From assembly GCA_015499985.1 (NCBI GenBank), contig JAAAUF010000640.1, positions 1-21,594 of the forward strand: a DNA stretch of 21,594 bases, in the 5' to 3' direction. Below, piece by piece: positions 9,709-18,780 of the stretch. The position numbers and the translations under genes are program-made. The first letter of the stretch is position 1; the number at the start of each line of letters is the position of its first letter. This DNA comes from Haplosporangium gracile. Taxonomy: Eukaryota > Mortierellomycota > Mortierellomycetes > Mortierellales > Mortierellaceae. The notes below the pieces were generated by a model that worked only from the letters and a program-made list of their open reading frames with translations, did not search any database and was not told where the DNA came from.

Positions 9709-10705
9709 TTAAGGTCGAAAACAGAAAACATGTTGCAGTTCGCGATGTGAGAGAACACTGGGGTTTACCGGATACCCATGGTCGCAGAATAAAAAGTATG
9801 AATCCTTGTATGTCCAAGTCTTGAGTCCATCAAAGTGCGACTGACATCCAGAGGTCGAGTTGGCATTGAACTGCTTGATGGTCGGCATGGTGTTGTCGTT
9901 CATGTTGGCAAGAGAGATGGCAACAATGTTCGATTTGGTCGTTCGATTGTATACATATAGTGTATTATTGCCGTACGCGATTGAAAGCACTGCCTGCATT
10001 TGGAGAATATCATTCTACGGATGGGAGAGGAGGAGACGGTCAAAAAACGCTGTCAGTCACTGCCTTTGTACGATTATTCTGTTATTGCCAGAAACAAGTA
10101 AGAAAAATAACGAACGATCTTTAACCATGTAAGGTATTGTTTGCTGTAACAGAAAGCGGCCATCAGCTCATTCACGGTATGGAGGTGAATCGTACGATCT
10201 CGATCGGTGTAGACATGGATCAACGTCTCGTTGTCCCCGTCCTCGAGATAAAAGGGATCGTGGGGTCCCTGAAGTGGAACGACTGTTTGGTTGTAGCTTG
10301 GATCTAGATCGATGGCGGACCACTTGCCCCGTCCGATGGCGGTGACGCTCTCGCCGGAGGAGTCTATCTGACTAACCTGGTCGTATCTTATTCCGAACAA
10401 GTCATCACGCTCCAGTTTGAAGCTCACATAATCAAATGAAACGGCGCTGAATACTCTGTATTGCTGACGGCGCAAGCAAAGATGGGATTAGTGTGAGCCA
10501 TCACGCCGGTTTCTTTGCCACCGTTGGTGAAGGTTGAGACTACAGTCCACTTGATGTCTGCGACGTTGAAAGGATTCGCCTGGGATTTCATGAGGATCAT
10601 AGCATCGAATCCTTGAGCTCTGGAGGAACTTTTCCCGTAACCGAATCCGTAGAGGGTTGTCTGTCCTGGATCGGTGGCAGGACACTTGAGATCGTTGGGG
10701 CCCAT
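9709..10705 (-). pseudogene. MG-family copy 2, C-terminally truncated and frameshifted
   Basis: The start MGPNDLKCPATDPGQTTLYG at 10705 aligns to MGVLDIICLTTDPDSTTFYG of the plus-strand copy. Then come DAMILMKSQANPFN, IKWTVVSTF and FACAVSN. Near 10450-10462 one base appears to be missing, and the reading continues in another frame as RVFSAVSFDYVSFKLE, LFGIRYDQ, AIGRGKWSAIDLDPSYN and IHVYTDRDRTIHLHTVNEL. After an unclear intron (about 10000-10125), AYGNNTLYVYNRTTKSN through FLFCDHGYP corresponds to the family's second exon and ends at a GTAAAC donor near 9770. The third exon, the transmembrane helix and the tail are not visible downstream. Upstream of the start, the open frame is F/L/S-rich translation of a CT-rich promoter. 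It could still make a short protein, but I judge it a pseudogene. Confidence 0.65.
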
Positions 10706-11071
10706 TGTATTTACTGGTCTTTGTTGGCAGAGAAAAAGAGGCGAGAGATTGGGAGGAGAACAAAGGAAGCAAGTTGATGTGAAGAATAGGAGGAGAACGG
10801 ATGTGAAGAAGAGGAAGAGAAAGGGGGACGAAGAGGGAGAGAAGAAGAAGAACAAAGAAGAGAGAAGCGGTGTGAGAGCAAGCGCTGTTCAAATTAAGTG
10901 TTTTTTTTTTCAAGCCCATCTGAGCGTGATCAAGGTTTGATAACGAGAAATGGAAGAAGGAAGGAGCTCAAGAGAGTAAAGTGCAGACGAGAAATGGCAA
11001 AGTATATACATGATCGATTGAGGCGCGGGAAGGTATGAATGTGATATTTATTTGCTTCAACTGAAAGGATA
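10706..11071. other. Intergenic between MG-family copies 2 and 3
   Basis: The first 170 bp are purine-rich on the plus strand (AAGAGGAAGAGAAAGGGGG), the promoter-like side of copy 2. The rest shows no gene, no signal and no obvious repeat. Confidence 0.5.
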
Positions 11072-11571
11072 TTAATATGCCAAGAACGACAAAGAGGGTA
11101 TTATGAATACAAGCTCCTTCCCGTCCTCGACCCTGTAGAACAGTTTATGACCATTGTAAACTAGGAACTCGGTCAAGTTGTAGCTGGACACCACATCAAT
11201 CGTCGACCATTTGCCTCTTCCTCCTACGGGAACACTGGTTTCCCTCGCCATCCTTCCGCTGGGTCATACCTGATCACTTGAAATCGATTCGCCTCCCTCG
11301 GCTGCAATCCTGAATCTCCACTGTCAATAACGACAGCAGTGAAGACTCCAGCATTGCTAACGGCACAAGCCACATAGAGATTGCTCCTCGTAATCACACT
11401 GGCGACTGTGGTATTGGTGGGGATGGTGGCAACGATGATCCATTTCGTACCAATGGCGTTCTCAGAGTCTACTTGGGATCTGAAAAGGATCATCGCGTCG
11501 CGATCGTTACTGGATTTTGATAGTTGGTTGCTGTAGCCGTATGAGAGGTCATAAAGAGTTGTGAGAACTGA
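11072..11571 (-). pseudogene. MG-family copy 3, truncated at both ends and frameshifted
   Basis: Family homology begins abruptly at TTLYDLSYGYSNQ near 11571. The conserved Met-Gly start and the C..TDP stretch are missing, replaced by unrelated codons that run in frame from 11658. Next come DAMILFRSQVDSENA, TKWIIVATI, YVACAVSNAGVFTAVV and FQVIRYDPAE. A one-base shift near 11245-11258 then leads to VGGRGKWSTIDVVSSYNLTE and KLFYRVEDGKELVF, ending at TAA (11072-11074). The second and third exons, helix and tail are absent. It lies head to head with the plus-strand copy 4, suggesting an inverted duplication followed by loss. A functional product is unlikely. Confidence 0.65.
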
Positions 11572-11921
11572 ATTCTTTTTTGATATCGGCGCTTTGTTTA
11601 AGTCGAAAAAAAGACGGCGTTTATGTGGTTGTTGGGTGAAATATGCAATTGCTTTCATTTCGACGCTAGTGAAACTGTCGACTCTCTCCCTCTCCTTCTC
11701 TCCTTCCCTGTCCTATCTGTATGTCGCCTCCGAAGTCGTTGCTTGCTTGTTTTCTTTTCCTTTTTTGTTTTGTTACCTCCTCCCTTCCCCTACTTTTTCT
11801 TTCGCTTTCTTCTGCCTCGGCTTCACTCCATTCGCTCACCCCCGTCTCATTCACCGCAACCCTCATTCGACAATCCCTTCAAGGAGCATTAACACTTTGC
11901 CCATCACCAGCAGAATCTAGA

Positions 11922-14281
11922 ATGGGCGTTCTCGACATTATTTGCCTTACAACAGATCCGGACTCAACAACCTTCTATGGCTTCGCATATGCAGGAATCT
12001 ACGACTGCAACCACGACTGCTCCAACAACGTCCTTGTAAAGTCCCAGGCCAATCCAGTCTCGGGAAAGAATATAACCTGGTCCTTGGTCTCCAGGATCGA
12101 CAGCCGAAACATGACAGGAATCGCTGCATACGTCGATAGTGCAGACTTCTCATGCTCTGTCAATGCCCAGGGTGTCTTTACGATGTTTGGTTGGACCCGA
12201 TACTCACGGAATGGGCCAGGAAGGACTTATGGACTCCGATACGACCCTGCTGGAATAATGGACGCCAAATATAACTTTCAGGGTTCGGGATCCTGGATGG
12301 ACATGGCGATTGACAGGGCTTACGACTGGACAGAGACCGGCGCTCAACATAAATTGGGATATGTCAACAATGGCGTAACTACCGAGCTCGTTCATTCGGT
12401 TCTCAGTATCGATAGCAGCAAGATCTACCTTGCCAAGGTGGACGAGGCTACCAAAACCTTAACCGCTGCCGGCAATTGGGCCCTAGTAAGTCCACATATA
12501 CTCGCTCTACATATGCTTCCACTTGCCCTTCTATTCCTGCTATTACTCTGTATTGATCTGATTTGATTTCTTTTTCAGATAGAACGCAACGGAGCATGGG
12601 AATGTCAAAGGAATGGGTATTGGCAATAACCACCTTTACGCTTTTGGCGATCCGCTGCGGGCGTTCTTATCTCCCTACCTAACCGGCTTCCCTCTCGCCA
12701 CCATCAGCCCCACCACACCGGTCGGCAAGCTCTACAACGCAAGGCAAGTCTTTGGAGAATTCCCTGTAGGCGGGTCTCAAAAAACGTACCTTTACGTCTA
12801 CCAGAATACGTTGACGTTGATCCTTGCTCAACCTGTAAGTCGCATGCTCAAAGTCAACACTAGAGATGTATTTAACTGGCGGTATTATTTCGCTATCGTT
12901 CTTAATATGCCTGTATTCCACATTTCATGTTTTCATTTTAGAGGGGCGGACCCCGCAGCACCATTTACAAAATTAACGACCCGACAACACCAACATCACA
13001 GGACTTTCCACCGCCAACTTTACCAGTGATATCACCAACATGGATTACTTTGTTCCTCTTGGAGATGGGACTAGTCCGACAACGTTCGCGCTGGCGATGA
13101 GGAGTAGTTGGATGTATGTTTTCGGCAACGACAACGGCTTCATATACACTCACGAGATCAACAAAGTCAACATCACCGATACTGTTGGTATCAACCCTAA
13201 CGTCATAGAACCATCGACAGACTCGAGTTCGCAGAATGATGATTCTTCACCGACAGGAGCGATTATCGGAGCGGTTTTTGGAGTGATCGTTTCGGAGGGC
13301 TGATCCTATGGTTCGTCAGGAGGAGTAATAGAACCAAGACTACGAACGCCACAACCGCCGCTACTGACAAGTCACTTCCACCCTTTCCTCCCCTCAACTA
13401 CAATAACTATGCGTATCCTCAACCATCAGGACAAAACGGCGGACCTAATTATTACTACCCTACAGAACAGTACCCAGTGTCCTCCTATCCTTTGAAACAG
13501 GACACACCGACGACTTTTCTCTCAATGGCCCCCATCATACCACCCCCGCAACAGCACCAGAGCATGCAGGAGCAGATGCAAGCGCTGCAGTTCTCAAGTC
13601 ACCCTCGTCCAAACTTTGTCACAACTGCATATCATGGCGAGCCCGTGATCACGGGCACTGTATCAACTACCGCCTCAGGACCCTTCCTTGGGGCAACAGC
13701 TGGACTATCTACAGCACCATGGCAGCCAACGCCATTCGTCCCACTCGCACAACCAGCCAGTAGTCAGGGTACTCCAACATCCAGTGCAAGCGGCTCTTCT
13801 GTTGTTGCCATCCCGTTTTTGAGCGCCGCAGCACAGTCACGGCAGGACCCACAAGTGATTGTTTCTCAATCTTCTGTCGATAGTCCTACACCCTCTGCAT
13901 TCACACCACCGTCGTCACCACCTTCTGTCCCCCACAGTACTCGTCCAAGCCCGTAAGGCAAGTCCCCCTCCCCAATACCACCATCATATCCACTAACCCA
14001 CTACTTATGGACCAGACTATACTTAATCTTAATTTTAGTCTCACCAGTAGACAGAAGTAATAACAGGATATGTTCAGAACACCCATTCCAGCCGTCAAAG
14101 AAATCGTCATTGATAAATTTTCAAATTCATTCAGGCACGGTCTCAGGGTATGATCGACACATACTCAAATGGTTCCAGTATGCGAAGTGAGTGGCGTAGA
14201 GAGCAGTCAGGACCATCAAGCAAGTCAGGGCCAATCACGGTGGAGGGGTTGATGAATGGCGAAGCGACTAACAAAGCGTGA
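11922..14281 (+). pseudogene. MG-family single-pass membrane protein, copy 4, near full length
   Basis: Best-preserved copy. Exon 1 is 11922-12485 (188 codons from MGVLDIIC), exon 2 is 12583-12834, and exon 3 starts at 12942. A probable last exon is 14135-14281 (ARSQGMIDTYSNGSS to ITVEGLMNGEATNKA). The first intron fits only if its acceptor is the second AG (CAGATAG|AAC), which keeps frame into NATEHGNVKGMGIGNNHLYA. Exon 3 carries IYKIND, TSDITNMDYFVPLGDG and MYVFGNDNGFIYTHEINKV, then a Ser/Asp linker and a helix GAIIGAVFGVIV..GGLILWFVRR. A Pro/Gln/Ser-rich disordered tail follows. One base seems missing near 12981-12985 and another inside the helix at about 13291-13294, and the phase into the last exon is also off by one. 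An alternative start at 11721 would add a signal-peptide-like segment (LLACFLFLFCF), which the type I topology would need, but its codons lie in a CT-rich tract. The function is unknown. Confidence 0.6.
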
Positions 14282-14789
14282 CCACAGAGCACGACTACGG
14301 AGCAACGTTCAACCTCTGTCTGATTGTCAATTTCAGATCAAAGAAAAAGGGGCAGGGAACACATACAAAGTGAGTCGTTATGTGCTTTTTTGCTTAGGCT
14401 CCCTTGATGAAATAGATAAAAAAAAATCTCGCGAAAAGGACGGTCAAACGACCTTTTCTTTCCCCCCACTTTTGATTTTTTAAGATGTAGGATGGGATAT
14501 CACCTTTTTCCTGGTCACCAAGGTTGACAACACTATTGTTCATGTCCATCTGTCGACTGTTAACCTACCATTGCGTTTGACTGGGGTTGATTTGGACTAC
14601 GATTTCTTTTTTCACCTTTTTCAAGTCTAGACCTTGGTCAAAATCGCCAGTAAGCGTCTTGAGAATAAGAGAGAAGAACCATTACAAGGATTGTATTTTC
14701 CGACGCTTGTGAAATCAGAGCGAAACGCAGCTTTGAAGAGTCCTTTTACGTCGAAAAGAGCAAAAGCATAATAAATAGAATCGGACATC
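14282..14789. other. Intergenic, no supported gene
   Basis: This is the region after the last MG-family exon. Short frames only, with A- and T-runs near 14418-14480. I see no gene, RNA or clear repeat. Confidence 0.5.
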
Positions 14790-14935
14790 CATGGTGGTAG
14801 GGAACAAAGCATCAACAACGCGACCTCGAATTCTAATGAAGGAAGAAAGAAAGAGCCGACATCGGGGGGATCAAAAAGCAACGCTGTTATGATTGCTTGG
14901 CTGCCACAAGTCAGCTATCCATGAAAACTGAAACT
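14790..14935 (-). pseudogene. Degenerate 28S rRNA fragment (domain V), antisense, longer copy
   Basis: The plus strand reads GAATTCTAATGAAGG, AGAGCCGACATCG, GGATCAAAAAGCAACG, then GCTTGGCTGCCACAAGTCAG and CTATCC. This is the reverse complement of LSU rRNA from the peptidyl-transferase region outward, extending further toward the rRNA 3' side than the copy at 9300. It carries small insertions and substitutions. Its position just before the foldback element at 15068 may be chance. Confidence 0.8.
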
Positions 14936-15067
14936 TCAGATCAGTCTATTGGCTCTGTTGCTACTGAGAGATGACCTTTCTTTAATTCCCTTGATTTCAT
15001 TGTGCGACCATGATAGACGCTGACTGTCGAACATCGATGGAGATTAAATCACGAACGAGAGGAGTTA

Positions 15068-15580
15068 GAAGCTCTGAACCCAGCCACCTCGTCCGCTAAA
15101 ATGCACATGTTGCTGATGAGGAGCTGGGACACAATCTCTCCCTCTAGGCTCGACTCCAGCCATCGATAAACGCCTGCAATTCTTATTCCCAAATTTGGTC
15201 ATAAGGCATTTGCTTCTCTGACGGCTGGCGTCAAAGGTGGGGGCGGATATAGGACCTCGCAAAATTGATTTCTGTCCGTGCTGCAGTTTAATATAAAAAT
15301 AGATACAGTAGCCCTTAATGGTCTCACATGGGTTTTGCACGAGAGAAATCTATTTTGCGAGGTCCAGGCGGCCTGATGTGAGAACAGGTCAATCTTTGGG
15401 CTGATCAGGTCAGTTAGACCAGTTTTAGTCCCTTTTTTGCAATTTTTTAGACCTGATCATCCCAAATATTGACCTGTTCTCACATCAGGCCAGGTCTCTG
15501 CCAGGCGCTTATCGATGGCTGGAGTCGAGCCTAAGCAAAAGGTGCATTTTAGCGGACGAGGTGTCTGGGTTCAGAGCTTC
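15068..15580. mobile_element. Foldback/MITE-like DNA element with 8-bp target-site duplication
   Basis: The terminal inverted repeat GAAGCTCTGAACCCAG..CGTCCGCTAAAATGCAC is 39 bp with one mismatch (15068-15106 against 15542-15580). It is flanked on both sides by the identical 8-mer AGGAGTTA (15060-15067 and 15581-15588). Two further arm pairs continue the palindrome: 15145-15176 against 15502-15533 (32 bp, one mismatch) and 15372-15411 against 15450-15489 (40 bp, two mismatches). Apart from extra DNA in the left arm, the whole element would fold into one long hairpin. It has no coding capacity. An 8-bp duplication is typical of hAT elements and also falls near the Mutator range. Long terminal repeats and the absence of a hAT-like CAG end leave the superfamily open. 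Confidence 0.85.
15252..15365. repeat. Nested inverted repeat inside the foldback element
   Basis: GGACCTCGCAAAATTGATTT at 15252 pairs with the stretch ending GCGAGGTCC at 15365 (22 bp arms, one mismatch). It lies in the extra DNA (about 15177-15371) that interrupts the left arm of the larger element, so it looks like a second small element inserted into the first. No flanking duplication is visible. Confidence 0.65.
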
Positions 15581-15596
15581 AGGAGTTACTGATTTG

Positions 15597-15846
15597 CTGG
15601 TGGCGTAGTGAAAATACTCTTTGCCTGAAGTAAAAAACTCCTGGCAGCTTTCCTATTCATCGCATCCAACTTGATCTGACTACTCTGTGGGTGACACCGA
15701 GATATCATTATGGTGTCGCTTGAATACCGGGAAGCAAAACATAACCATTGAACTCTGCAGTTGCCGATGATGTCAGAAAGGATCAAAGCGGTGGCGCAGA
15801 GGTCTATTGTAAAACATTATAATTTTTTTTGCCACTGCGCCACCAG
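15597..15846. repeat. Possible second short inverted-repeat element
   Basis: CTGGTGGCGTAGTG at 15597-15610 pairs with the inverted CACTGCGCCACCAG ending at 15846 (14 bp, one mismatch), enclosing 250 bp with no gene. An inner plus-strand GGTGGCGCAG at 15790 also pairs with the right end. I find no target-site duplication. It begins only 8 bp after the duplicated target of the foldback element and ends 15 bp before the BCS1 TATA box. Confidence 0.4.
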
Positions 15847-15860
15847 TTTAGTAATCGTGG

Positions 15861-15870
15861 TATATAAATA
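15861..15870 (+). promoter_or_regulatory. TATA box of the BCS1-like gene
   Basis: TATATAAATA lies 131 bp upstream of the ATG and is followed by a CT-rich leader. It is the clearest core promoter motif in the window. Confidence 0.6.
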
Positions 15871-16000
15871 CCGCTTCTTGCTTGCTTCCTTTGCTCATTA
15901 ACCCATCTTCCATTTAACGTCCTCTCCTTTCCCTCACACACGCTCTCTCTTACTCCTACCTTTGCGCGACTCTTCTGGACCTTCTGTCCTAGTCGATACC

Positions 16001-16957
16001 ATGGATACGCTCGTGACAAAAACAGGCACGCTACTCAACAGCGCTGCGGATGTCTTTGATAAGGTCGTCTTGACGGCCTCACAGTTCGAGTCCACGCTCT
16101 CCCCAGCCGCCATGAGCGTCGTCAAAGGATGTACGTTCCTTTGTTCCTCTGCTCACCAGAACACGCACATACAGCTTCTTTTGTAGCCCTACTCATACAT
16201 TTCTCGCTTGTTTCTAGTTATGGGAAATGATGTTCTGTCCGCCGGATTTTTCCTGATGATCATCGGCAGCTCCTACACGTTCTTCAAGGACCTTATTGTC
16301 AACTACTATCACGAGGTCCAGTCCTGGTTCTATGTGTCGATCGTGGTTCAGGAGGGAGACCAGTTATATAACTGGCTGTCTGGTAAGAAACGTTACTCTG
16401 TCAGCCTCATCAGCAGAGGTGTACCTGAACTCATGCCTCTTTGTCTCATCTTTCTTGTCGTCTAGACTGGGTTTCTGAGCGCCCTCTTACAAACTCTATA
16501 CGACATCTGGCTGCCAAGACTGTGTGGCCTGAGAACAACGAGGATCTAGACTATTTTGACGACGGCGAGGAGGAGCGACCCAAACTCGTGTACGCCCCCG
16601 GCTCAGCCACGCATGTGCTCTATCACATGGGCTACAAGGTCAGCGTTTTGCGGAATACACCCGAGCAGGAGGCCTCGAACGAAAACAGCGAGCAGAACCG
16701 AATTTTAAAGAAACAGAGCATCACCATTTCCACCGTTGGCTGGGACATGAGCCTGCTCAAAATGATTACCCAGGACGCAATGGAAAAGTCGTACAAGAAA
16801 AAGGCCGGCAAGACCACTATCTACTCTACACAACCCTTTGATAGTTACTGGTCTAATTCGGAAACCCGCGCCCCTCGTGCTTTCCACTCAGTCATTCTTG
16901 CAAAGGATCTCAAGGAAGAACTTCTGTCAGGTAGGTCTTTTTTACATTCTCGCCCAC

Positions 16958-16995
<38 letters not shown>

Positions 16996-18122
16996 GACAC
17001 CATTGAAATATTGATACTTATGTCGACTCCTTGTTCTCCCGCTATGCAGATATCACGATGTTCCGCAAGTCTGCTCGATGGTACCATGACCGCGGTATCC
17101 CATACAGACGAGGATACTTGTTGCATGGACCTCCAGGAACAGGAAAGACCTCGTTCATTGTCGCTCTGGCTGGTCATCTCCGCATGAATGTTTGCATAGT
17201 CAACTTGGGTATTTCAGGATTCAATGATAAGCAGCTGAACCAACTTTTGAACAGCGCTCCACGCAACAGCATCCTGCTCATGGAGGACGTGGATGCTGCC
17301 CTGATCAAGCGCAAGGCAGGAAAGGACCAGGAAGGAGAGAACAATGTCACCTTGTCGGGCATCTTGAATTCCCTCGACGGTATCACAGCCCAGGAGGGAA
17401 GTGTTGTTTTCATGACCACCAACCATATCCGGAAACTCGCCCCTGCCTTGATCCGCCCTGGACGCTGCGACCGAAAGTTACTCTTTGACTATGCCGACGA
17501 ACACCAGATCCGGGGTATGTGCCTCAAGTTCCTCCTCAGCCGATCAGCCTCTGGCCAGCTCACCAAACATCGCCTCTCTAAAGGTGAAACCATCTCGGAC
17601 AAAGTCGACCCTGAGGAACAGGCTCGCATGGACGCCTACGATGCTCATGTTCATGAGGTGGCTGAGCAAGTTTGTCAAAAGATCACTTATAGGGATTCCG
17701 TGACGACCGCTCAGCTCCAGGCATTCTTCATGCTTCACCGTGAAAGCCCCGATACCGTTGTGGACGCTATTCCCGACTTCTTGGAAGAACTCGCACGTGA
17801 GCGTGAGGCCCTGTCGACCAAAAAACGGCTGCGGCGTCAACGAGACGACAGGCTGAAGGCCAAAAAGGAGGCCGAAAAGATGAAAGAAAAGGAGGCCAAG
17901 GAGGCCAAGATTGCAGCGGGAGAGACGGTGGAGAGCAATGAAGACGAAGCTGACGAGGACGAAGAAACTGTATCGGAATGTTACTCGGACTCGGACTATC
18001 ACGAGGAAGCCGAGGGCGGCAGCGCGTCGGTTTTTGGCGCAAAGAAGATGTATGGTGAAGCAAGGCGATGGAGTACACCTCGACAGCCGAGAAGATCGCC
18101 CGTTTCAGCATGGGAGGCCTAG
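16001..18122 (+). CDS. BCS1-like mitochondrial AAA ATPase
   Basis: Four exons (16001-16130, 16218-16382, 16466-16930, 17050-18122) give 610 aa. All three introns are GT-AG and phase 1. Residues 45-66 (LSAGFFLMIIGSSYTFF) are the N-terminal membrane segment typical of BCS1, followed by the BCS1 N-terminal domain to about 250. The AAA core has Walker A GPPGTGKT at 280-287, the BCS1-style Walker B ILLMEDVDAA at 328-337, GILNSLDG at 357-364, sensor TTN at 376-378 and RPGR at 389-392. Yeast Bcs1 sits in the inner mitochondrial membrane and inserts the Rieske protein into complex III. Fungi also carry paralogues of unknown role. This protein has an extra Lys/Glu-rich coiled-coil-like tail followed by an acidic stretch (ETVSECYSDSDYHEEAEGG). 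It is therefore more likely a paralogue than the core Bcs1, so no symbol is given. All exons are intact. Confidence 0.92.
16962..16991. repeat. TC microsatellite in intron 3 of the BCS1-like gene
   Basis: About fifteen TC units lie just after the donor of the third intron and probably contribute to its pyrimidine content. Length polymorphism is likely. Confidence 0.9.
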
Positions 18123-18157
18123 AGAGTCTGCATAGGACTTACTACAATAGCCACAAC

Positions 18158-18163
18158 AATAAA
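18158..18163 (+). terminator. Polyadenylation signal of the BCS1-like gene
   Basis: AATAAA lies 36 bp after the stop codon in an A-rich context, a good position for a fungal poly(A) signal. Confidence 0.5.
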
Positions 18164-18220
18164 ATAGCATTCTGTACTTTTAAGCATTTCCCAATGACAA
18201 TTAGCGTCTATTAACAAAGG

Positions 18221-18515
18221 AAAGAGCACACACGATCTGGACTCTCTATGGCTTACTCCGAGACACTACAATGTATGAGCGGATATGTGCGATGGTGCGA
18301 TGGTGCGTGCGGAGTGCAATAAAGAAAGAGTACACACGATTTTGGACTTTATTAATGGGGTACTCGGAGACATGACAGTGCTACTAGCGCATATGAACAG
18401 ATGTGTGGTGATGTGTGCAATGGTGTGTACGGAGTGGAAAGGAGAAAAAAGTGCATACGATCCTGACTTTTCATTGTTTCAATGGAGTTATTACTCCAAG
18501 ACACTACACATACGT
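18221..18515. repeat. Imperfect tandem repeat, about 2.6 units of 104-121 bp
   Basis: Units begin near 18221, 18325 and 18446. Each opens with AAAGAG.ACACACGAT or a variant, then a TTACTCCGAGACACTACA-like block (TACTCGGAGACATGACA, TTACTCCAAGACACTACA). The first two end in a GTGCGATGGTGCGTGCGGAGTG block. The third unit ends where the 5.8S fragment begins. The units are diverged and non-coding. Confidence 0.7.
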
Positions 18516-18531
18516 TTCCACCACTCACAAC

Positions 18532-18704
18532 TTCATTGAATCTTTAAACGCATATCGCACTCTCTGGAATTCCGGAGAGTATGCTTGTTTGAGTATCTGT
18601 AAACATTTCAATCTCTCAGCACTTGCGTTTGAGAGAATTGGATCTGAGCAATCCCGACCTTCGTCAGAAAGAGGAAGATCGCTTGAAATGCAGGTGCAGC
18701 TGGA
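18532..18704 (+). pseudogene. 5.8S rRNA 3' part plus ITS2 fragment
   Basis: TTCATTGAATCTTTAAACGC, then TCTCTGGAATTCCGGAGAGT and ATGCTTGTTTGAGTATC, are the 3' half of fungal 5.8S rRNA with a few changes (to about 18597). The following stretch, with CTGAGCAATCCCGACC and GCTTGAAATGCAGGTGCAGC, resembles Mortierellales ITS2 and continues to 18704. The 5' half of 5.8S, ITS1 and the start of 28S are missing. It is therefore a relic and not an rDNA unit. It points to the organism's lineage. Confidence 0.85.
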
Positions 18705-18780
18705 CAAAGAGCTGACATCGAATGATCAAAAAGCAGCGTCGCTATGTACGCATGACTGAGACAAGCCGGTTACCCTCCTA
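18705..18780 (-). pseudogene. Degenerate 28S rRNA fragment (domain V), antisense, fused to ITS2
   Basis: Directly after the ITS2 piece, the plus strand reads GAGCTGACATCGAATGATCA, then AAAAGCAGCGTCGCTATG, and ends ACAAGCCGGTTACCCTCC. This is the reverse complement of the same LSU segment found at 9300 and 14790. The sense 5.8S/ITS2 and antisense 28S are joined without a spacer, an arrangement not found in a normal rDNA unit. Confidence 0.8.

Noticed and set aside
13901..14110. 69-codon minus-strand frame across the end of MG-family copy 4
   Set aside because: Shadow of the Pro/Ser-rich tail and the following intron.
15786..15805. TGGCGCAGAGG matching a tRNA-type A box (possible SINE or tRNA)
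   Set aside because: No B box (GGTTCGANNCC) follows within 100 bp and no cloverleaf forms. The sequence is better explained by the local inverted repeat.
17544..18002. 152-codon minus-strand frame
   Set aside because: Antisense shadow of the BCS1-like fourth exon.
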